64,000 bases of DNA from Peredibacter sp045999315 (GTDB taxonomy: Bacteria; Bdellovibrionota; Bacteriovoracia; Bacteriovoracales; Bacteriovoracaceae). The stretch lies in assembly GCF_045999315.1 (NCBI RefSeq), contig NZ_CP174607.1, positions 1,178,001-1,242,000 of the forward strand, read 5' to 3'. Shown here in pieces: positions 18,588 to 27,652 of this stretch (its first letter is position 1; the number at the start of each line of letters is the position of its first letter). A program made the translations under genes and the position numbers. Under the pieces are notes generated by a model. It saw nothing but the letters and a program-made list of their open reading frames with translations. It made no database searches and was not told where the DNA came from.

Positions 18588-18989
18588 ATGTCTAAAGCAA
18601 AATCTTACGATCTTCACACAATTGGCCGTCGTAAAACTTCAGTAGCTCGCGTTTACGTTTCTCGTGGTACAGGTAAAATCCTTATCAACGATCGTGACGT
18701 TCAAAACTACTTTCCTAAAGCGACAAGCCGTTACATCGTATTCCAACCGCTTAACCTTCTAAAAGTTAACGATAACTACGATTTCAAAATTAACGTAAAA
18801 GGCGGCGGTGTTACTGGTCAAGCTGGTGCTATCCGTCTTGGTATCGCTCGTGCACTTCTTAAGCTAGCTCCGAATTCTCGTACTGAGCTTAAGACTGCTG
18901 GCTTCCTTACTCGTGACTCACGTAAAGTTGAGCGTAAGAAGTATGGTAAGTCTGGTGCTCGTAAATCGTACCAGTTCTCTAAACGTTAA
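18588..18989 (+). CDS. rpsI: 30S ribosomal protein S9
   Basis: 133-residue small-subunit protein, with TIGRRKTSVARVYVSRGTG near the start, INVKGGGVTGQAGAIRLGIARAL in the middle and the conserved basic C-terminus (KKYGKSGARKSYQFSKR) that reaches the ribosomal P site. AAGGTAGAAAG precedes the ATG. Codon choice is biased to a small set, as in highly expressed genes. Followed by a strong terminator. Confidence 0.97.
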   Translation: MSKAKSYDLHTIGRRKTSVARVYVSRGTGKILINDRDVQNYFPKATSRYIVFQPLNLLKVNDNYDFKINVKGGGVTGQAGAIRLGIARALLKLAPNSRTELKTAGFLTRDSRKVERKKYGKSGARKSYQFSKR

Positions 18990-19011
18990 TATCCACAAAG
19001 ATATACCGTGC

Positions 19012-19043
19012 AGAAAGGGGTCCTTATGGACCCCTTTCTTTTT
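19012..19043 (+). terminator. Rho-independent terminator of rplM-rpsI
   Basis: Perfect 12-bp stem (AGAAAGGGGTCC, 19012-19023, with its complement at 19028-19039), a TTAT loop and a T tract at 19039-19043. Lies 22 bases after the rpsI stop. Confidence 0.92.
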
Positions 19044-19059
19044 GTCCCTCCTTTCATTT

Positions 19060-19170
19060 CTTCGGTCACGTTCGTCGTTAGTGGTTTCTCTCCTCCTTGC
19101 GACGTACTCAACCGTACGCCTCAGTCGGCGCTCACCGCTGCCTAGAACCTGACTCAAATAAATGTAAGGC
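19060..19170. repeat. Structured intergenic element between rpsI and the UvrA-like gene, possible repeat or small RNA
   Basis: The stretch between the rpsI terminator and the next gene has no credible coding frame and a base composition unlike its surroundings (GC-richer, many CG steps). Read on the minus strand, it starts with GGTTCTAGGCAGCGG and closes with GAGAGAAACC about 65 bases later, and contains a perfect hairpin CGTAC-GGTTGA-GTACG near its centre (about 19104-19119). This cruciform layout with GTAC arms looks like a dispersed intergenic repeat, but no second copy is visible in the window, so its nature is unresolved. Confidence 0.4.
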
Positions 19171-19252
19171 TTTCTGCTCAGACTTTTGAGAACGAGAACT
19201 GTCTAAGATCGGTTTGTTGTCTAAGCCCACTTTTGGGCGCATATTATTCTTC

Positions 19253-21892
19253 ATGGAAAAGCACGACGTAGAATCGATCGAAATTCGTGGCGCCAGGGTT
19301 CATAATCTCAAGAACGTTGACCTCGATATCCCTCTTAGAAAGTTAGTTTGTTTCGCGGGGCCCTCAGGCTCGGGAAAGACCTCATTGGCCTTCCATACTC
19401 TTTTAACAGAGTCAAAACGACGCTTTGTGAACTCCTTTCCCAACTCCATGAAGTTCTTCACTGAACGTCCGGCAGCGGTGGAAGTGGATCGTATTTTTCC
19501 AGTGCTTCCGGTTTTTGGTCTTCCGCAAATTAACCCGGTGGTAGGATCGCGTACGGTGGTTTCCGATGTAATGCGACTCACAGATAGTCTGCAGAATCTC
19601 TTTTTCAGCTTCGCCAAAGAACTTTGTCCAACTCACGAGATGGAACTTGAAATCCGCCCGGTGGCGGAACAATTAAAATCCCAGGCACCAAAAAACATTC
19701 AAGGTGTGGGATACATTCTCCTTACTCCCAATGAGTTTTTGCGCGTGTTCGGTGAGGGCTTTTTGCCGGCCCGTTCTTATTCTCAGAAACGTAAGACCGT
19801 TGAGGCCTTCAATCAAGAAGATGAATTGTGGGAAGTGCTTCGTTTTAAATGGGACAATCTCGCGACGGTTGAAAAGAAGTGGAAAGAACTAAAGCTCGAT
19901 CAGTATCGACTTAATTACCAGCTCTTCGGAGAAGGTCTTAAGAAACCACAACTTTTGGAATTTCATTTTGAGAAAGTTTGTCCGAAGTGTGATTTTGAAT
20001 CCGTTCCGGCGGTCACTGTAAGTGCGTTCTCGCCCTATAGTGCTTTAGGGGCGTGCCCAAAGTGTAATGGCTACGGTGCGATTTTGATCTATGATGAAAA
20101 GAAAATCATGGATAAGGACCTCTCCATTCAAGAGGGTGGGCTTAAGCTTTTAAACTACGGTCCATTTCAAGATGCTTACGAAGAGCTTCTTAAACTTTTG
20201 AAGAAAAGAAAAATTCCTCTCGATACTCCGATTAAAAAACTCCCGAAAGATTTTTTCCAACTATTGGAAGAAGGCCAAGGTCAATATCCGGGATATGGTG
20301 AATTAAAGCGCTATCTCGAGAGTAAAAAATATAAACCATCAGTTCGTATTTACATCAGACAACTTCAAAGAGAAGAGCCATGTCTGGTTTGTCATTCATC
20401 GCGACTGAATAAAAATATTCATCACTATAAAGTCAAACTCAGAGATAAAAATTGGGGACTCGATGAGATCATGGGTCTCACAGTGGAAGAAGCTTATCCG
20501 CTTTTTTGTTCTCCGCGGGCACTTGCCACTTCCCATGAGAAACGTCTTTTCACGAACATTTGTGAAAATCTCAAGATGGCGATGGAGATGGGACTTAATC
20601 ACCTTTCGCTTTTAAGAAAGGCCAAGACCTTGTCGGCCGGAGAGTATCAGAGATTGTTACTCATTAAGTATCTCTCGTTTCAGGGCACCGATAGTTTGTT
20701 TGTACTGGATGAACCAAGTCTTGGTCTGGCCGAGAAAGAACTGGAAAAACTCATTCAAGGACTTCGAAATCTCATCGCTCAAGGAAACACTGTTATCCTG
20801 ATTGATCACACTGAATATATTCAAAAGCATTCAGATCACTTGATCGTCATGGGACCAGGTTCTGGTAAAAAGGGTGGAGAGATTCTTTATCAGGGTCTTC
20901 CGAATGAATACTTTAAGAAGAAAGAAGTGGTGACTTGGGAGAAGAAAAAGTCCTCAACCAAGTATCCAGAGTATATTGAAGTTCTTGCTCCGGAAATTTA
21001 TGGCAAGACCTACTCTGATTTTAAAATTCCTTTGAATGATATGACTTGGGTAACTGGTCCATCAGGTACCGGCAAGACCGCTACCGTAATTAAAGTCATG
21101 GCCAATACACTTTATAAAAAGATCTATGGAGAGTGGTTTGAGGAAGAAGAGTTTTATAGCAAAGGAATAAAAACCGGGGCGAAATTTGAAGACGTCATTG
21201 TGATCGCCTCTGACTTGAACCGATTTACTTCGCGCTCATCAGTCGGAACCATCACAGAACTTTCGACAGTCATTCGAAAACACTTCTTAAAACTTCCAGT
21301 CGCAAAAAGTATGAATCTGAAAGAGGGCCATCTTTCGAGTAATTCGGAACTTGGTATGTGTCCACGTTGTGAAGGGCGAGGTTCGATTACAATTGAGATG
21401 CAATATCTTGAAGATATTGTGCTTGAGTGTGAAGACTGTAAGGGACTTAAGATCAAACCTCTTTACGCAAACATTTCTGATGGGCACATGACAGTGGCCG
21501 AGGCCTATAATTTACCACTCAGTCAGGTGTTAGAGCGAATTGAACTCACTCCAAAATTTAGAAGAGTGTGGGATTATCTCAAAATTTTGAATCTGGATTA
21601 TCTCTCGTTAGATCGAGCTTTAAATTCCCTCTCTGGTGGAGAGAAGCAGCGGATTTTCCTCCTTTCAAAACTTTTAAAGAACATCCAGAATTCACTTTTA
21701 GTATTCGAAAACATCTCCTTTGGTCTTTCAGAAAAAGAGCTTCAGCACTTGGGTACATTCTTGGGTGACTTGATTCAGCTTAAAAACACCATTGTGATCA
21801 TTGATGCTTCTAATTGTTTTAAGCATTTAGCTAATTGGAAGCTAAGTTTCGATACTAAATCCATAGACCTCATTCCCGTTAAAAAAGACTGA
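19253..21892 (+). CDS. UvrA-like ABC-type ATPase with a degenerate second nucleotide site
   Basis: 879 residues from the ATG at 19253, somewhat shorter than true UvrA (~940). The UvrA plan is clear: IEIRGARVHNLKNVDLDIP, Walker A GPSGSGKTS (36-44), zinc-finger cysteines CPKC...CPKC, a first signature LSAGEYQRLLL with intact Walker B (FVLDEPSLGL) and H-loop (LIDHTEY), then a second Walker A GPSGTGKTA, CPRC...CEDC, and a second signature LSGGEKQR. In the second half, Walker B reads LLVFENISFGL (DE replaced by EN) and the H-loop histidine is replaced (IVIIDASNC). It is thus a paralogue, not the housekeeping excinuclease subunit. An upstream TTG at 19214 is a possible but less family-like start; no ribosome site precedes the ATG. 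Confidence 0.85.
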   Translation: MEKHDVESIEIRGARVHNLKNVDLDIPLRKLVCFAGPSGSGKTSLAFHTLLTESKRRFVNSFPNSMKFFTERPAAVEVDRIFPVLPVFGLPQINPVVGSRTVVSDVMRLTDSLQNLFFSFAKELCPTHEMELEIRPVAEQLKSQAPKNIQGVGYILLTPNEFLRVFGEGFLPARSYSQKRKTVEAFNQEDELWEVLRFKWDNLATVEKKWKELKLDQYRLNYQLFGEGLKKPQLLEFHFEKVCPKCDFESVPAVTVSAFSPYSALGACPKCNGYGAILIYDEKKIMDKDLSIQEGGLKLLNYGPFQDAYEELLKLLKKRKIPLDTPIKKLPKDFFQLLEEGQGQYPGYGELKRYLESKKYKPSVRIYIRQLQREEPCLVCHSSRLNKNIHHYKVKLRDKNWGLDEIMGLTVEEAYPLFCSPRALATSHEKRLFTNICENLKMAMEMGLNHLSLLRKAKTLSAGEYQRLLLIKYLSFQGTDSLFVLDEPSLGLAEKELEKLIQGLRNLIAQGNTVILIDHTEYIQKHSDHLIVMGPGSGKKGGEILYQGLPNEYFKKKEVVTWEKKKSSTKYPEYIEVLAPEIYGKTYSDFKIPLNDMTWVTGPSGTGKTATVIKVMANTLYKKIYGEWFEEEEFYSKGIKTGAKFEDVIVIASDLNRFTSRSSVGTITELSTVIRKHFLKLPVAKSMNLKEGHLSSNSELGMCPRCEGRGSITIEMQYLEDIVLECEDCKGLKIKPLYANISDGHMTVAEAYNLPLSQVLERIELTPKFRRVWDYLKILNLDYLSLDRALNSLSGGEKQRIFLLSKLLKNIQNSLLVFENISFGLSEKELQHLGTFLGDLIQLKNTIVIIDASNCFKHLANWKLSFDTKSIDLIPVKKD

Positions 21893-21958
21893 TAAAATCA
21901 TTCAAGTTCTCCTCTGAAAAGACCGACAAGATAAGTAGGTCAATTCGAGGAGAACTTT

Positions 21959-22681
21959 GTGTTTGTTCGACTATTTTTCCTACTGCTTACGTTCCCGGTT
22001 TACGCCACGGTTTTTCAACCGCAGCCAGTTGAGCAACAGATTAAAGAGTCTGATGGAATCATGATTGGCCATTATCTGAAGAGCAAGGCGATCAAGCTGG
22101 ATGATGGATCCATCGCCACTCAAATGATTTTCAAAATGAATAAAGAATACGGTCTTCAGTCTGATCTTTTTGGAATGGATGAAGTGATTGTTCATTATCC
22201 CGGCGGCAAGATGGATGGAATGGAGGTTCATGTTGATGGGGTTCCAAAATTTGTTCCAGGTGAGCACGTGGTTTTAATGATTAAAAGTAATCAGGACCGC
22301 TACTGGGGAATGAACCTAGGTTTTGGTACTTTCAAAGTGGTGAATTACGGCAATGAAACCATGATTGTGAACACCATTTTTCCAACCGATCGCAAAGTCG
22401 GGCAGATGAAGCTTGTTGAATTCGAGAGAAACGTAAAGGCCATTAAGGGTTCCAGCTTAAAAATTGTGATGGCCCCTGTATATCCGACTGAAACAGATGA
22501 AAGCGGAGAAATGCGTGCTCCTGCCTCTGTAGTTGAAGGGCAAAATCGCTCCATTGCTTCAAAAACTGAAGAAGTAGAGAATATTGAAGATCAGCCACAT
22601 ATTAGTGTGTTTTGGCTGGTGGCCTTTCTGGCAATATTAGGCGGGATTTTCCGTCTTACGAGACAGAAAGAGGCCAAGTAA
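21959..22681 (+). CDS. Secreted or membrane-anchored protein of unknown function, paired with the matrixin gene
   Basis: 240 residues, begins at GTG with CGAGGAGAAC as ribosome site. It has a signal peptide (FVRLFFLLLTFPVYAT), an extracytoplasmic domain with no recognised motif, a low-complexity Glu/Ser stretch and a C-terminal membrane helix (about 215-232, VFWLVAFLAILGGIF) followed by basic RLTRQKEAK. The central part (IMIGHYLKSKAIKLDDGSIATQMIFKM) resembles small beta-rich domains but cannot be assigned. The layout, signal peptide plus C-terminal helix plus basic tail, mirrors the next gene, 24 bases downstream, suggesting a functional pair at the cell surface. Confidence 0.75.
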   Translation: MFVRLFFLLLTFPVYATVFQPQPVEQQIKESDGIMIGHYLKSKAIKLDDGSIATQMIFKMNKEYGLQSDLFGMDEVIVHYPGGKMDGMEVHVDGVPKFVPGEHVVLMIKSNQDRYWGMNLGFGTFKVVNYGNETMIVNTIFPTDRKVGQMKLVEFERNVKAIKGSSLKIVMAPVYPTETDESGEMRAPASVVEGQNRSIASKTEEVENIEDQPHISVFWLVAFLAILGGIFRLTRQKEAK

Positions 22682-22705
22682 TGGTCCCATTTCCAATGGA
22701 TTGGA

Positions 22706-24406
22706 ATGAGTTTTCTTTTAGTTCTCTTAACTATTCTGGCGTCTGCATGGGCGCATCAGTCGTCATTAACGACGGGTGGTAGAGAACTATTCTGGGCCAA
22801 TCCGACTGTTCCAATAACCATCAGAACAAATACTTCAGATCTATCGGCCAATGAGGCGCGAACAATTATTTTGAATTCTATGAATCAATGGAATTTAAGT
22901 TCAAATAGCGCCCGTGTTTCAGAAGGTTCTTCTGAAAATGAGATCCGTTTTGTTTCGAACTTTCCGTATGGCTCGGCAGTTTTAGGTGTGACTGAGCTTA
23001 CTTATAACAACGCTGGCGCCATTCAACGGGCGGTAATTTCGTTAAACGATGACTACTTCTTTCATAACACTTCTGGTTTTTACTCTGCCGGTGAGGTTTT
23101 CTTAGGCGATGTTGTGACCCACGAACTGGGACACCTTTTTGGTCTTTCACACTCGGAAGTTTTAAATTCAACCATGTTCTACGCGGCCTACTCCGGACAA
23201 AGCACTGTTTCGTTGGATGATCGTTCGGGTATTCGTCAAAAATATGATTCTAGTTATGGGACCATTACTGGGTATGTGCAGGGTGGAAATCACGTGGGTG
23301 TTTTAGGCGCTCACATTCAGGCCATCTCGAGAAGAACAGGCGAGGCGAGTGGTGCTATCTCGGATGAAAATGGTGCCTTTACTCTAGGCGGATTGGATTT
23401 GAATGATACTTACTATTTGTATGTTTCACCGATAAAAAATACAGATTCATTACCTGGATATTTTGCCAATACTCAGTCTGAATTTTGTCCTGCCTCTTAT
23501 GTCGGTTCATTCTTTTCGGCCTGTGGTAGAGAGAATGATGGAAAGCCACAGGCAATATCACTGACCTCCCTCAATCCTTCAGTGGATGTCGGGGTTGTTT
23601 CCATTCACTGTGATCTAAAGTCGGATGAAGATTATAGTGTGGAAAAAGTGGCAAGCTCATTTAGTCCAATCACTATTTATGATTACGCTCAGGAACAGAA
23701 ACATGAAAAGGCCTTTGTTGGTTGGTTTCGTTCTACCAGTTCTTCTACTTGGTCAGCCTATGATTCACTTAATATTGATTTAAGATCGTTCAACAATCTC
23801 AGTGGAAATCCCAAGTTTTTAAAAGTTTCATTGGTGTCATATCCATTTGGAACGAGGCTTGAATATGAGTGGAACATAAAAAAGAACGGGGTGACCGATA
23901 CAACTTTAAATCGTGCTCTTTCTTATTCACCTAGCACTGAAACTTACAACCCAGATTTTGAAGCGCTCATCCCTCTCAGTGCTTCTACTGCTCAGAATAA
24001 TTTTCAGGTCAATGTTAGAGCAAGAAGACTATCGGGCACATATTCGGCGCAAATATTTCCTGCCTATATTCAATTTACCAGTGATCAGCATTTACCTTAT
24101 TTGATCATCGCCAGCATTTGGGAGCAATCTGGGGCCCAGTACAGACCTATCATTGATACCGGTGCATTATTGTCAGATAATTATGCCTGTTTAGAAGCAC
24201 CATATACATATGCTGTGTCTCGCGCTCGAGAAGCAAATGATGGCAGTAATCTTTCGGGTAGCGAAGGGGTGGCCGCCGCGGGCTGCGGTACTATTGAGCC
24301 TCCATCTTCGGGACCAGGTTCATCTCTTCCTCTGATCGCCCTTGGTTTTATGCTGGTCCTCTTACCATCTTTGTTGGCCAAATCCCGTAAGAACTTTTTG
24401 TCTTAA
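22706..24406 (+). CDS. Secreted matrixin-like (M10) zinc metalloprotease with a C-terminal sorting-type tail
   Basis: 566 residues. Signal peptide (FLLVLLTILASAWA) and a metzincin catalytic domain with the full zinc motif HELGHLFGLSH (H139, E140, H143, H149) and a Met-turn downstream (NSTMFYAAYSG). It is followed by a carboxypeptidase-regulatory-like beta domain (about 188-260, ITGYVQGGNHVGVLGAHI), other beta-rich sequence, then a C-terminal GCGTIEPPSSGPGSS spacer, a hydrophobic helix (LPLIALGFMLVLLPSLL) and KSRKN. No pro-domain cysteine switch is obvious. The Cys-spacer-helix-basic pattern resembles sorting signals of the MYXO-CTERM type. Probably degrades protein outside the cell; prey or host targets are speculation. 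Confidence 0.88.
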   Translation: MSFLLVLLTILASAWAHQSSLTTGGRELFWANPTVPITIRTNTSDLSANEARTIILNSMNQWNLSSNSARVSEGSSENEIRFVSNFPYGSAVLGVTELTYNNAGAIQRAVISLNDDYFFHNTSGFYSAGEVFLGDVVTHELGHLFGLSHSEVLNSTMFYAAYSGQSTVSLDDRSGIRQKYDSSYGTITGYVQGGNHVGVLGAHIQAISRRTGEASGAISDENGAFTLGGLDLNDTYYLYVSPIKNTDSLPGYFANTQSEFCPASYVGSFFSACGRENDGKPQAISLTSLNPSVDVGVVSIHCDLKSDEDYSVEKVASSFSPITIYDYAQEQKHEKAFVGWFRSTSSSTWSAYDSLNIDLRSFNNLSGNPKFLKVSLVSYPFGTRLEYEWNIKKNGVTDTTLNRALSYSPSTETYNPDFEALIPLSASTAQNNFQVNVRARRLSGTYSAQIFPAYIQFTSDQHLPYLIIASIWEQSGAQYRPIIDTGALLSDNYACLEAPYTYAVSRAREANDGSNLSGSEGVAAAGCGTIEPPSSGPGSSLPLIALGFMLVLLPSLLAKSRKNFLS

Positions 24407-24461
24407 CCCATCCTTTTTATTAAAATAAATAAGTCATTTCATTATCGCGAGGAGTGCTTAA

Positions 24462-24929
24462 ATGAAGTTCATTTTTATTTGGTTGTGTTTACTCGTTGTG
24501 ACCCCAGTGCTAGCGCAAAACCTCATGGAAGAGCGCATCTGGAAAGTGGCTCCCCGTAAGAAATCTATTTTTTTAGATTCAGGTGTATTCCATTACAACT
24601 CAAACTTAAAAACTGCCAGCATCATGGGTGTCCGAAATTCGGCCGTGAATGGACGTGGTTATGAGCGTGTTGTAATTGATTTCAACTCGTCTACAATTCC
24701 GAAAATTTATGGGCACATCACTCCGAACAAGAAAGTGTCGATTGATTTTTTCGACACCAACATTCAAACTTCACAGCCCAACATGAAAAACTCAAAGTTT
24801 GTTAAGGCAGTCGACTTTATTAGTGTTGATGGAAAAACCATGACGATGGAAATGTCTCTTAAAGGCAAATCTAGCTTCGACATTTTCTATCTCGAGAATC
24901 CAGGTCGTCTCGTTATTGATATCCGCTAA
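24462..24929 (+). CDS. Small exported protein with an AMIN-like domain
   Basis: 155 residues: signal peptide (IFIWLCLLVVTPVLAQ) followed by one domain that has the AMIN layout, with a strand 'GYERVVIDFNSSTIPKIYG', a middle strand 'KKVSIDFFDT' and a final 'FYLENPGRLVIDIR', similar in shape to the AMIN domain of PilQ in this window. AMIN domains bind peptidoglycan in amidases and secretins; here it stands alone, so a cell-wall-binding accessory role is inferred. GCGAGGAGTGC ribosome site. It ends 14 bases before lon and may share its transcript. Confidence 0.7.
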   Translation: MKFIFIWLCLLVVTPVLAQNLMEERIWKVAPRKKSIFLDSGVFHYNSNLKTASIMGVRNSAVNGRGYERVVIDFNSSTIPKIYGHITPNKKVSIDFFDTNIQTSQPNMKNSKFVKAVDFISVDGKTMTMEMSLKGKSSFDIFYLENPGRLVIDIR

Positions 24930-24943
24930 CCTAAGGAAAAAAA

Positions 24944-27526
24944 ATGGCCAAGGATAAAAACGCAAAGGCCAATACTGAATCTAGTATTGTTGCCGAAATT
25001 CCATCAGAAGTGGTGATTATTCCTATCGTGAATAGTCCTATCTTTCCGGGAATGATCGCACCGATTATTCTGTCGGAAGATAAATATACGCCAGAACTCG
25101 ACTCTTATCTGACTAAGAACAACTACGTTGCTCTAAACTTGGTTAAGTTTAAAGACTTTGGAGAAAACTCAGATGCAGTTCTTCAGGAAATGGATGAAGA
25201 GCAAGTGAGCTATGAGGACGACACTGAAAGTCTTTCTCCAATGACTGCCAGCTCTGATTCTCCAAAAGGCATCACTCCAAAAGACATCTATAAAGTAGGT
25301 GTACTTTGTAAGGTGATTAAAAAATTAAAGCTTCCAGATGGTTCAGTGAATCTTCTGGTTCATGGTATGAAACGTTACCGTGCAGTCGAATACATCGCGG
25401 ACGCTCCACTTCTAGTGGCCCGTACTGAAGTGTTCAATGACATTCATGAGCCGGATGAAGAACTGGACGCTTATACTCGTTCAGTAATTAATCAGGTAAA
25501 AAAGCTTTCTGAGATCAACCCATACTTCAACGAAGAAATGAAGCTTGCGATGTTGAACTCACCGTCTCCGGGATCTCTTGCGGATCTTGTGGCGTTCGCC
25601 CTTTCTTTGGATGTTCCTGAAGCTCAGGACTTCCTTGAAACTCTGATCGTGAAGAAGCGTTTTGCGAAACTTCTGGTTTATCTTAAACGTGAAAAAGACG
25701 TGGCAGACATTCAGAAAAAAATCACTGATGAAGTTAACGACAAAGTTAACAAGTATCAGCGTGAATACTTCCTTCGTGAACAATTAAAAGTCATTCGAAA
25801 TGAACTTGGCCTTGATGAAGACGATAAGGCAAAAGACATAAAGAAAATTAAAGAGACGCTTGAAGCAGGTGGACTTCCTGAAGAGGCCAAAAAGGCCGCA
25901 ATGGAAGAGCTCGAAAGACTTGAATCCATTCCTGATTCTTCTCCCGAGTACAACGTAACTCGTACTTATCTCAATTGGATGGTTCAGCTTCCATGGAACG
26001 CGGCCACTGACGATAAGGTCGATATTGAATCGGCCAAGAAAATGCTTGAGAAAGATCACTACGGTCTTGAGAAGCCGAAAGAAAGAATCATGGAATTCCT
26101 TGCTGTAAGAAAGCTAAAGCCAGAATACGATGGAACAATTCTATGTCTGGCGGGGCCTCCAGGTGTAGGTAAGACTTCTCTTGGTCACTCAATTGCAAAA
26201 GCACTTGGTAGAAAATTCTATCGCTTCTCACTCGGTGGTATGAAGGACGAGGCCGAAATTAAAGGTCACCGTCGTACCTACGTGGGTGCGATGCCAGGTA
26301 AAATTATCCAAGCGCTAAAGCGTGTTGAAGTGAACAACCCGGTAATCATGCTGGATGAGATCGACAAGATCGGTAAGTCGTATCAGGGTGATCCTGCTTC
26401 GGCCCTACTTGAAGTCCTTGATCCAGAACAAAATAAGACGTTCATTGATAACTATCTTGATGTTCCGTTCGATTTATCAAAAGTGCTTTTCATTGCGACT
26501 GCTAACTATGTTGGTGAGATCCCTGAGGCCCTTCTCGATCGTATGGAGCTGATTGATCTTTCTGGTTACACCATCGAAGAAAAACTCTCAATCGCGACGA
26601 AATGGGTGATTCCTAAGCAGCTTAAGAAACACGGTCTCGTTAGTAAGGAGTTCTCTCTTGGTGCTCCGGTACTTAAAGCACTTGTATCTGACTACGCTCG
26701 TGAGCCAGGTGTGCGTGTAATGGAGCAAATGGTGGCAAAACTTTGTCGTCGAGCTGCTCTGGAAAAAGTATCGAATAAGAAATTTAAAAAGTTCGCTCCA
26801 GCAGTTGCTGATCTTGAGAAGTATCTTGGTCCAAAACGTTTTGAAACTGATATGGCCCAAAAACCTCTTCAACCAGGTATCGTTACGGGTCTGGCCTGGA
26901 CCTCTTTTGGTGGAGATATTCTCTTCATTGAAACAATTCCTCTTAAAGGTCGAGGCTTCAAGCTTACTGGTCAACTTGGTGACGTAATGGGTGAGTCAGC
27001 AAACCTCGCTTACAGCTACGTGAAGAGCATTCTTCAGGCACAGATAGAAGAAGAGAAAGCGCTAGAAGAGAAGAAAGCTTCGAAGAAAAAAGTGTCGAAG
27101 AAAAAAGTTGATACTCCGGCGGCTGTAACAGCACCTGCTGTTCCGGCACCGAATCCTGAAGAAGCGACTGACTTCTTGGCCAAACACGAAATCCATCTTC
27201 ACTTACCGGCTGGAGCAACTCCGAAAGACGGTCCTTCGGCAGGTATTACGATGGCACTGGCACTTTATTCACTTTCTACGAATCAGATGGTTCGCGGTGA
27301 TATAGCGATGACTGGTGAGCTTAGCCTTACTGGGAAAGTTTTGCCGGTTGGTGGGATTAAGGAGAAGGTACTTGCAGCAAAACGCGCGGGTATTAAGGAA
27401 ATCATTCTTCCTTGGCAGAACGAGAAGGACCTTAAAGAAGTTCCTGAACGTCACCGTAAGGGCATGAAATTCTATCCGGTTAAGCACTTCGATGAAGTTC
27501 TTAAAATCGCTCTAAAGAGTCGTTAA
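24944..27526 (+). CDS. lon: ATP-dependent protease Lon
   Basis: 860 residues. LON substrate domain (about 20-235), coiled linker, AAA+ domain (Walker A GPPGVGKT, K410; Walker B VIMLDEIDKI; sensor FIATANYVGEIP) and the serine-lysine protease domain with PKDGPSAGI (S765) and GGIKEKVL (K808). The 43-residue spacing of the dyad matches known Lon. Unusual: residues ~700-743, between SYVKSIL and the conserved HLHLPAGATPKDG, carry a Lys/Ala/Pro-rich stretch (EEKKASKKKVSKKK...) not present in standard Lon. Degrades misfolded and regulatory proteins in the cytoplasm. Followed by a strong terminator. Confidence 0.96.
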   Translation: MAKDKNAKANTESSIVAEIPSEVVIIPIVNSPIFPGMIAPIILSEDKYTPELDSYLTKNNYVALNLVKFKDFGENSDAVLQEMDEEQVSYEDDTESLSPMTASSDSPKGITPKDIYKVGVLCKVIKKLKLPDGSVNLLVHGMKRYRAVEYIADAPLLVARTEVFNDIHEPDEELDAYTRSVINQVKKLSEINPYFNEEMKLAMLNSPSPGSLADLVAFALSLDVPEAQDFLETLIVKKRFAKLLVYLKREKDVADIQKKITDEVNDKVNKYQREYFLREQLKVIRNELGLDEDDKAKDIKKIKETLEAGGLPEEAKKAAMEELERLESIPDSSPEYNVTRTYLNWMVQLPWNAATDDKVDIESAKKMLEKDHYGLEKPKERIMEFLAVRKLKPEYDGTILCLAGPPGVGKTSLGHSIAKALGRKFYRFSLGGMKDEAEIKGHRRTYVGAMPGKIIQALKRVEVNNPVIMLDEIDKIGKSYQGDPASALLEVLDPEQNKTFIDNYLDVPFDLSKVLFIATANYVGEIPEALLDRMELIDLSGYTIEEKLSIATKWVIPKQLKKHGLVSKEFSLGAPVLKALVSDYAREPGVRVMEQMVAKLCRRAALEKVSNKKFKKFAPAVADLEKYLGPKRFETDMAQKPLQPGIVTGLAWTSFGGDILFIETIPLKGRGFKLTGQLGDVMGESANLAYSYVKSILQAQIEEEKALEEKKASKKKVSKKKVDTPAAVTAPAVPAPNPEEATDFLAKHEIHLHLPAGATPKDGPSAGITMALALYSLSTNQMVRGDIAMTGELSLTGKVLPVGGIKEKVLAAKRAGIKEIILPWQNEKDLKEVPERHRKGMKFYPVKHFDEVLKIALKSR

Positions 27527-27529
27527 TTA

Positions 27530-27557
27530 AAAGGGGCCTTTGGGCCCCTTTCTTTTT
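27530..27557 (+). terminator. Rho-independent terminator of lon
   Basis: 9-bp stem AAAGGGGCC (27530-27538) with GGCCCCTTT (27543-27551), TTTG loop, then CTTTTT. Begins 3 bases after the lon stop. Confidence 0.9.
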
Positions 27558-27652
27558 CATCATCGGTCATTCTTGCCCAGTGTCTGCTTCATTGCTTCAA
27601 TCAACTATCATGTTAGTACGGGGTAATCCCGTTTCCTTACAGGGTAGGAACG

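Noticed and set aside
18918..19157. Arginine-rich 79-residue minus-strand frame across rpsI and the terminator
   Set aside because: It runs antisense to rpsI and through the terminator hairpin; low-complexity Arg/Glu content, no ribosome site.
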